Of a stretch of 64,000 nt of DNA, positions 60,003 to 64,000 are shown in pieces. The notes beneath the pieces are model-generated. The model saw nothing but the letters and a program-made list of their open reading frames with translations. It did no database searches and was not told the origin of the DNA. Origin of the DNA: Photobacterium rosenbergii (GTDB lineage: Bacteria; Pseudomonadota; Gammaproteobacteria; Enterobacterales; Vibrionaceae). Both the position numbers and the translations under genes were made by a program. Within the stretch, counting starts at the first letter, position 1; the number at the start of each line of letters is the position of its first letter. The stretch is taken from contig NZ_PYMB01000016.1 of the NCBI RefSeq assembly GCF_003026455.1, forward strand, positions 1-64,000, read 5' to 3'.

Positions 60003-60854
60003 CTACTGCTTGTGAATAAGTGTTTTGATTTGATGCTTTATGTTGTCACGTAAAGCGATATGGTTGGGATCTTTCACAGCCCTTCGGTGATAAATCATAT
60101 GGATCGGCACATCGAGACAATCAATCGGCATAGGGAGCACTTTTAAACCAAGACGAGATGCCCATTTGTCGGCAAATGAACCAAACACCAATCCTAAGTG
60201 ATAGGTGTCAGCGACCGATAATGCCATCGCTGCCTGGTTCGATACATCTTTACGTTCTATCCGAGGTGATAGTGGTTCCTGGGCAAATAGCTCGAGAAAT
60301 TGCCTTCCTTCCCGGGTCGCTTTGTAGATGATATGCCCTTCTTGGTAAAACTGCTCCTTAGACAAAGTATCACCGGTAATTCTTGGGTGGTCAGATCGGC
60401 AAATGACCTTAATTGGTTCGCGGTGGATCAGCTCGATTTCAAAGGCACTTTCTCTATGAGTCGTGGTATCAATGACCAAGTCAACTTGCTGTGAGCGGAG
60501 TTGGTCAAAAAGCGTGGTTTGATCTAAAGGAGGCACTTTAATCGAGATGTCGCTGACTTCTTCGAAATAATGAGAAAGCGCTTCGATGCAATAGACGATA
60601 TGCTCATCGGGAACTGAAAGCGCGTTGTCGATGATCTCCATACCCTGCTGAAGCTTTTCTGCGAGTGCGACAGCACGCCTTGTAGGGGCGATACTCCGAC
60701 CATTCTTGACAAACAGCGGCTCGCCCACTTGCTCTTCAAGCCGGCGGATAGCCATGCTGACAGCAGGCTGGCTTACCCCCAGGCTCTCCGATGCGCGGGT
60801 GTATGATTTATTCTGGTAGACAGAGATAAAGGTACGTACCAGATTCAAATCCAT
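60003..60854 (-). CDS. LysR-family regulator, paralogue B
   Basis: A 283-residue LysR regulator, paralogous to the one at 53751 along its length. The helix-turn-helix covers about 1-60 (NKSYTRASESLGVSQPAVSMAIRRLE). PLFVKNGRSIAPT and PIHMIYHRRA match paralogue A. It reads toward the DUF1254 gene and is divergent from the trans-sulfuration gene at 61044. Upstream it has nested inverted repeats (ACTCAT...ATGAGT and ACTCTTGC...GCAAGAGT). It probably controls a neighbour in this block. Confidence 0.9.
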   Translation of the reverse strand: MDLNLVRTFISVYQNKSYTRASESLGVSQPAVSMAIRRLEEQVGEPLFVKNGRSIAPTRRAVALAEKLQQGMEIIDNALSVPDEHIVYCIEALSHYFEEVSDISIKVPPLDQTTLFDQLRSQQVDLVIDTTTHRESAFEIELIHREPIKVICRSDHPRITGDTLSKEQFYQEGHIIYKATREGRQFLELFAQEPLSPRIERKDVSNQAAMALSVADTYHLGLVFGSFADKWASRLGLKVLPMPIDCLDVPIHMIYHRRAVKDPNHIALRDNIKHQIKTLIHKQ

Positions 60855-60855
60855 A

Positions 60856-60942
60856 ACTCATACTCTTGCTTTTGAAAAACAAGCATATAGTAACATTAGC
60901 GTGGATATTGCAGAATGGTTGTTATGCAAGAGTGCGATGAGT
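60856..60942. promoter_or_regulatory. Nested inverted repeats in the LysR-B/trans-sulfuration gap
   Basis: ACTCAT (60856-60861) and ACTCTTGC (60862-60869) are matched in reverse by GCAAGAGT (60926-60933) and ATGAGT (60937-60942), with a 3-bp offset. The two half-sites flank about 56 bp, a plausible looping operator for the LysR protein. Confidence 0.45.
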
Positions 60943-61043
60943 ATAGGGCTTGCTGGAAGGTGTTGATTCAACGAGACATCAGCAACGCCTTGTTATACTG
61001 ACCTTTTATGCCCAGTTACCTCAAGGTGAGACAAGGAATTCTG

Positions 61044-62204
61044 ATGAAGAGCAAAAAGTTTGCAACCCAGGTCATCCACAGCGGTGACCAGACTGTCCAG
61101 CAAACCAACCCGATTTTCCCCCAAATTACGACTGCCAGTACGTTTGTCCAGCCTAATATTGGCGAGTTCGGCGACTTTAACTACTCCCGCTGCGATAACC
61201 CAACGCGAAGTGCTTATGAAAGTGCTTTGGCCGAGCTAGAAGGCGGTGTTTATGCCACTGCGACGGCATCGGGAATGGCGGCGACAGCACTGGCTCTTGA
61301 GCTTTTTCCTGCGGATTCCCATGCGATAGTGATGTCGAGTGTCTACGGCGGTACCCATCGTTTGTTTGAGACGCTACGCAGCCGTACTTCTGGTATGTCG
61401 TTTAGCTATGTCGATCTTAATGATCTGGCAGCGGTTGAAGCCTGTATACAATCCAATACCCAATTTATCTGGATTGAAACCCCAACCAACCCATTGCTTG
61501 AGCTGGTAGATATCGAAGCGGTTTGCCAATTGGCCAAGCAATGTGAACTGGTTTCGATTGTCGACAATACCTTCTCTACCGCGTGGAACCAACAGCCACT
61601 CGCGCTAGGGGCAGATATCGTGATGCTCTCTACCAGTAAATATATTGGCGGGCACTCAGATCTGATTGGCGGGGCGTTGATCGCTGCTGATAACACTCTG
61701 GCACAGCAACTGGATCGCTGCAAAACCACTGTCGGAGCGATTGCCTCACCGTTTGATTCCTACTTGGCGTTGCGGGGCTTGAAAACCTTGGACATCCGGA
61801 TGGAAAGGCAATGCAGTAATGCCCTCAAGGTTGCGCAGTGGCTCGAGCAACAGCCGACGATTGAGCAGGTTTACTACCCTGGCCTCGAAACTCACCCTCA
61901 GCACGCGTTATGCCTAAAACAGATGCGTACTGGCGGGGCAGTGGTGTCTGTCCGTTTGAAAGGCGATGAAGAGGCAGTGAAACAGTTTGTCGGCAAGCTG
62001 CAGTTTTTCATGTTGGCGGAATCACTGGGTGGGGTAGAAAGCATGATTAACCATGCTGCTACGATGTCTCACGCAGGAGTACCGGAAGCCGAGCGGGAAA
62101 AAATGGGTATCTACTATCAGACCCTACGTTTGTCAGTCGGCATCGAGGATGCTGATGATTTAATCGCGGATCTCGAACAGGCGTTGAACAGTCACGTGGT
62201 ATAA
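61044..62204 (+). CDS. PLP-dependent trans-sulfuration enzyme (cystathionine gamma-synthase/lyase family)
   Basis: A 386-residue Cys/Met-metabolism PLP enzyme. The PLP lysine is Lys199 in STSKYIGGHSD. Asp174 (IVDNTF) holds the pyridine nitrogen, and the phosphate-binding YSRCDNPTR (47-55) and ASGMAA are intact. The family includes cystathionine gamma-synthase, beta-lyase, gamma-lyase and O-acetylhomoserine sulfhydrylase; sequence alone does not decide, and no met genes adjoin. The ATG at 61044 follows AAGGAA; an upstream ATG at 61008 is less likely. A strong terminator follows. Confidence 0.9.
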   Translation: MKSKKFATQVIHSGDQTVQQTNPIFPQITTASTFVQPNIGEFGDFNYSRCDNPTRSAYESALAELEGGVYATATASGMAATALALELFPADSHAIVMSSVYGGTHRLFETLRSRTSGMSFSYVDLNDLAAVEACIQSNTQFIWIETPTNPLLELVDIEAVCQLAKQCELVSIVDNTFSTAWNQQPLALGADIVMLSTSKYIGGHSDLIGGALIAADNTLAQQLDRCKTTVGAIASPFDSYLALRGLKTLDIRMERQCSNALKVAQWLEQQPTIEQVYYPGLETHPQHALCLKQMRTGGAVVSVRLKGDEEAVKQFVGKLQFFMLAESLGGVESMINHAATMSHAGVPEAEREKMGIYYQTLRLSVGIEDADDLIADLEQALNSHVV

Positions 62205-62232
62205 CCGAGCGTAAGGTAAAACTGCCAGCTTT

Positions 62233-62281
62233 AAAGCCCCAACCGTAACTGCTTTTACAGTAATACGGGTGGGGCTTTTTA
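62233..62281 (+). terminator. Terminator of the trans-sulfuration gene
   Basis: AAAGCCCCAACCGTA and TACGGGTGGGGCTTT pair with one mismatch; the inner ACTG/CAGT extends the stem. T residues follow. Confidence 0.9.
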
Positions 62282-62643
62282 TTAATTGTTCATAAATAGC
62301 AGCGGTTCAATTTATCTTTTGTCGATAAATCAATACAAAAATGATGGGTAATTATTACATTGTGGTCTTTTGCTCTTAAATGCATCGAAAAGGCCAATAA
62401 ATTGTCTTATTTGCCCCGATTTGAAACAGTTCCAAAAGATGAATCACTGTTTTGGGGCAAGTGTGGTTTTATTGCACCAATATGCGCTTAAGGAATAGTA
62501 AGTAAAGTGTGTATCAGATTTTTGGTTGAGAGTTTAAATTAATATAATCAACATCTTACGTGCATTGGGGCAGGGCTGTTTATTTTGGCATCGTTTTTGA
62601 TTGGACATTAACTGAATGTTTATTACAAACGGAGATGTTAAGT
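62282..62643. other. Gap upstream of the urea-type binding protein gene
   Basis: About 360 bp, AT-rich. No gene is supported; an in-frame upstream start at 62560 would add 28 residues before the signal peptide. The stretch should hold the promoter. No known riboswitch or clear operator was recognised. Confidence 0.4.
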
Positions 62644-63927
62644 ATGTCCACGATGTCCAAACTGAATCTAGCAACACTTGGTCTGAGTTTATCTCTACTC
62701 TCAGCGGCAGTATCTGCTGAAGAGACGATCAAGGTTGGGGTTCTTCATTCGCTGTCGGGCACAATGGCGATCAGTGAGACCACGCTGAAAGATACCGTCT
62801 TGATGCTGGTTGATGAGCAGAATAAAAAAGGGGGCCTGTTAGGCAAGAAACTGGAAGCGGTGGTCGTGGATCCTGCCTCGAACTGGCCACTTTTTGCTGA
62901 AAAAGCCCGAGAACTTATCGAAAAGGAAAAAGTCGATGTAGTGTTTGGTGGTTGGACGTCGGTCTCCCGTAAATCAATGCTGCCGGTGTTTGAAGAACTC
63001 AATAGTATCTTGTTCTACCCAGTGCAATATGAGGGTGAGGAATCATCCAAAAATGTCTTCTATACCGGTGCCGCTCCTAACCAGCAGGCTATCCCTGCCG
63101 TTGAATACCTGATGGACGAGTTGGATGTCGAGCGCTGGGTTCTGGCTGGCACCGATTATGTCTACCCGCGTACCACCAACAAAATCCTTGAGTCATATCT
63201 GAAAGCCAAAGGTGTCGCTGAAGAAGACATCATGATTAGTTACACCCCGTTTGGCCACTCTGACTGGCAGTCGATTGTTTCCGATATCAAGAAGTTTGGC
63301 TCTGCTGGTAAGAAAACAGCGGTAGTTTCAACTATCAACGGTGACGCTAACGTTCCATTTTACAAAGAGTTAGGTGCCCAAGGCGTCTCCTCTGAAGACA
63401 TCCCTGTTGTTGCGTTCTCCGTGGGCGAAGAAGAACTATCCGGTATGGATACCTCGCCATTGGTCGGCCACCTTGCGGCCTGGAACTACTTCATGAGTGT
63501 TGATACCGAGCAGAATGAAGAGTTCATTGATGGTTGGCAGTCGTTTATCAAAAGTGAAGATCGGGTGACCAATGACCCGATGGAAGCACACTATATCGGC
63601 TTCAATATGTGGGTACAGGCAGTCAAGAACGCCGGTACGACTGATTCGGAAGCGGTACAAGATGCCCTAATCGGTATTGCTGTTCCGAACCTATCTGGTG
63701 GTTACTCGACCATGCTGCCAAACCACCATATCACCAAACCCGTGCTGATTGGTGAGATCCAAGATGATGGTCAGTTTGATGTGGTGTGGGAGACAACAGG
63801 CCTGGTGGCCGGTGATGCATGGTCTAAGTATCTTCCGGAATCTGCCAAGCTCTATTCTAGCTGGTCTAAGCCATTCTCTTGTGGAGCCTTTAACACCGAA
63901 ACCAAAAAGTGTTCAGGCTCGAATTAA
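62644..63927 (+). CDS. urtA: Urea-type ABC transporter substrate-binding protein (UrtA-like)
   Basis: A 427-residue periplasmic binding protein of the branched-chain amino acid/urea type. The signal peptide (about 1-25, ending AVSAEE) precedes IKVGVLHSLSGTMAISE, which is typical of UrtA and amide-binding FmdD proteins. NWPLFAEKARELI, VFGGWTSVSRK, NSILFYPVQYEGEESS and NVFYTGAAPNQQAIPAVEYL are strongly UrtA-like. The length equals the family norm. The ATG at 62644 follows GGAG by 8 bases; one at 62635 is possible. If urtBCDE follow, they lie beyond the window, but two hairpins right after the stop argue that this gene can be terminated alone. Confidence 0.85.
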   Translation: MSTMSKLNLATLGLSLSLLSAAVSAEETIKVGVLHSLSGTMAISETTLKDTVLMLVDEQNKKGGLLGKKLEAVVVDPASNWPLFAEKARELIEKEKVDVVFGGWTSVSRKSMLPVFEELNSILFYPVQYEGEESSKNVFYTGAAPNQQAIPAVEYLMDELDVERWVLAGTDYVYPRTTNKILESYLKAKGVAEEDIMISYTPFGHSDWQSIVSDIKKFGSAGKKTAVVSTINGDANVPFYKELGAQGVSSEDIPVVAFSVGEEELSGMDTSPLVGHLAAWNYFMSVDTEQNEEFIDGWQSFIKSEDRVTNDPMEAHYIGFNMWVQAVKNAGTTDSEAVQDALIGIAVPNLSGGYSTMLPNHHITKPVLIGEIQDDGQFDVVWETTGLVAGDAWSKYLPESAKLYSSWSKPFSCGAFNTETKKCSGSN

Positions 63928-63942
63928 CCCCTCATAAAGATT

Positions 63943-63963
63943 AAGGGCATTTGCCCTTTCCTT
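63943..63963 (+). terminator. Hairpin after the urtA-like gene
   Basis: AAGGGC / GCCCTT with loop ATTT, followed by a T-rich stretch (TTTCCTTTATT). Confidence 0.7.
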
Positions 63964-63968
63964 TATTG

Positions 63969-63999
63969 ATAGCGCTTCAGTTTATGGCTGAAGCGCTAT
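63969..63999. repeat. Long inverted repeat at the window edge
   Basis: ATAGCGCTTCAG (63969-63980) and CTGAAGCGCTAT (63988-63999) are perfect 12-bp arms around TTTATGG. It may be a terminator whose T run lies beyond the window, possibly for an incoming gene from the right. Confidence 0.7.
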
Positions 64000-64000
64000 G

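Overview
The window reads as one stretch of a chromosome from a marine gammaproteobacterium of the Vibrionaceae, most likely Photobacterium or a close relative. This is inferred from gene families: a chromosomal Qnr pentapeptide protein, a hybrid peroxiredoxin-glutaredoxin, a TraF-type outer membrane protein, a second PurA, a nap cluster with an NarP-type operator, a BaeSR pair and several Vibrio-like regulators. No phage, insertion sequence, CRISPR array or rRNA was seen. Genes are dense, lie on both strands and mostly form single-gene units or short operons, many closed by clear rho-independent terminators.

Layout. 0-10 kb: metabolic singletons (iron alcohol dehydrogenase, intradiol dioxygenase, zinc alcohol dehydrogenase), tRNA-Ser and tRNA-Asp, a LysR gene divergent from a second adenylosuccinate synthetase, a tandem Usp protein, a very small membrane protein gene, YdcH and Qnr. 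10-21 kb: TraF-like barrel, nitroreductase, a frameshifted DUF1090 gene, Prx-Grx, a large MscS-family channel, a secreted EEP phosphatase/nuclease, a VIT transporter, a 3' gene remnant and two alpha/beta hydrolases. 21.2-26.9 kb: periplasmic nitrate reductase operon napDAGHBC behind an NarP site and an FNR-like site. 27-39.7 kb: AraC regulator, two paralogous secreted 5'-nucleotidases with a conserved upstream block, and between them BaeSR, a DUF1566/EF-hand protein and an SDR; then YibE/F. 39.7-50 kb: the DUF1800-DUF1501 pair, a diguanylate cyclase, a LysR gene divergent from an ABM-oxidoreductase operon, VirK/YbjX, GST, GNAT and two unknowns. 50.3-60.9 kb: an envelope block with a KdgM-like porin, a FadL-like protein, two unrecognised barrels, two paralogous LysR regulators, a Crp-like regulator, a stand-alone PTS IIB domain, a PafA-like phosphatase and a DUF1254 lipoprotein. 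61-64 kb: a PLP trans-sulfuration enzyme and a urea-type ABC binding protein.

Themes. Periplasmic phosphate-ester hydrolysis recurs (two 5'-nucleotidases, a PafA-like phosphatase, an EEP protein). Intergenic regions carry many perfect inverted repeats next to LysR genes, which look like operators. Short tandem repeats of 7-8 bp sit just 3' of several genes. The least described parts are the 50-61 kb block with its paired TGCACT-N3-AGTGCA sites, the twin palindromes before the gene at 49.6 kb, and the 21-codon membrane protein gene. No wholly new system can be proved from sequence alone.
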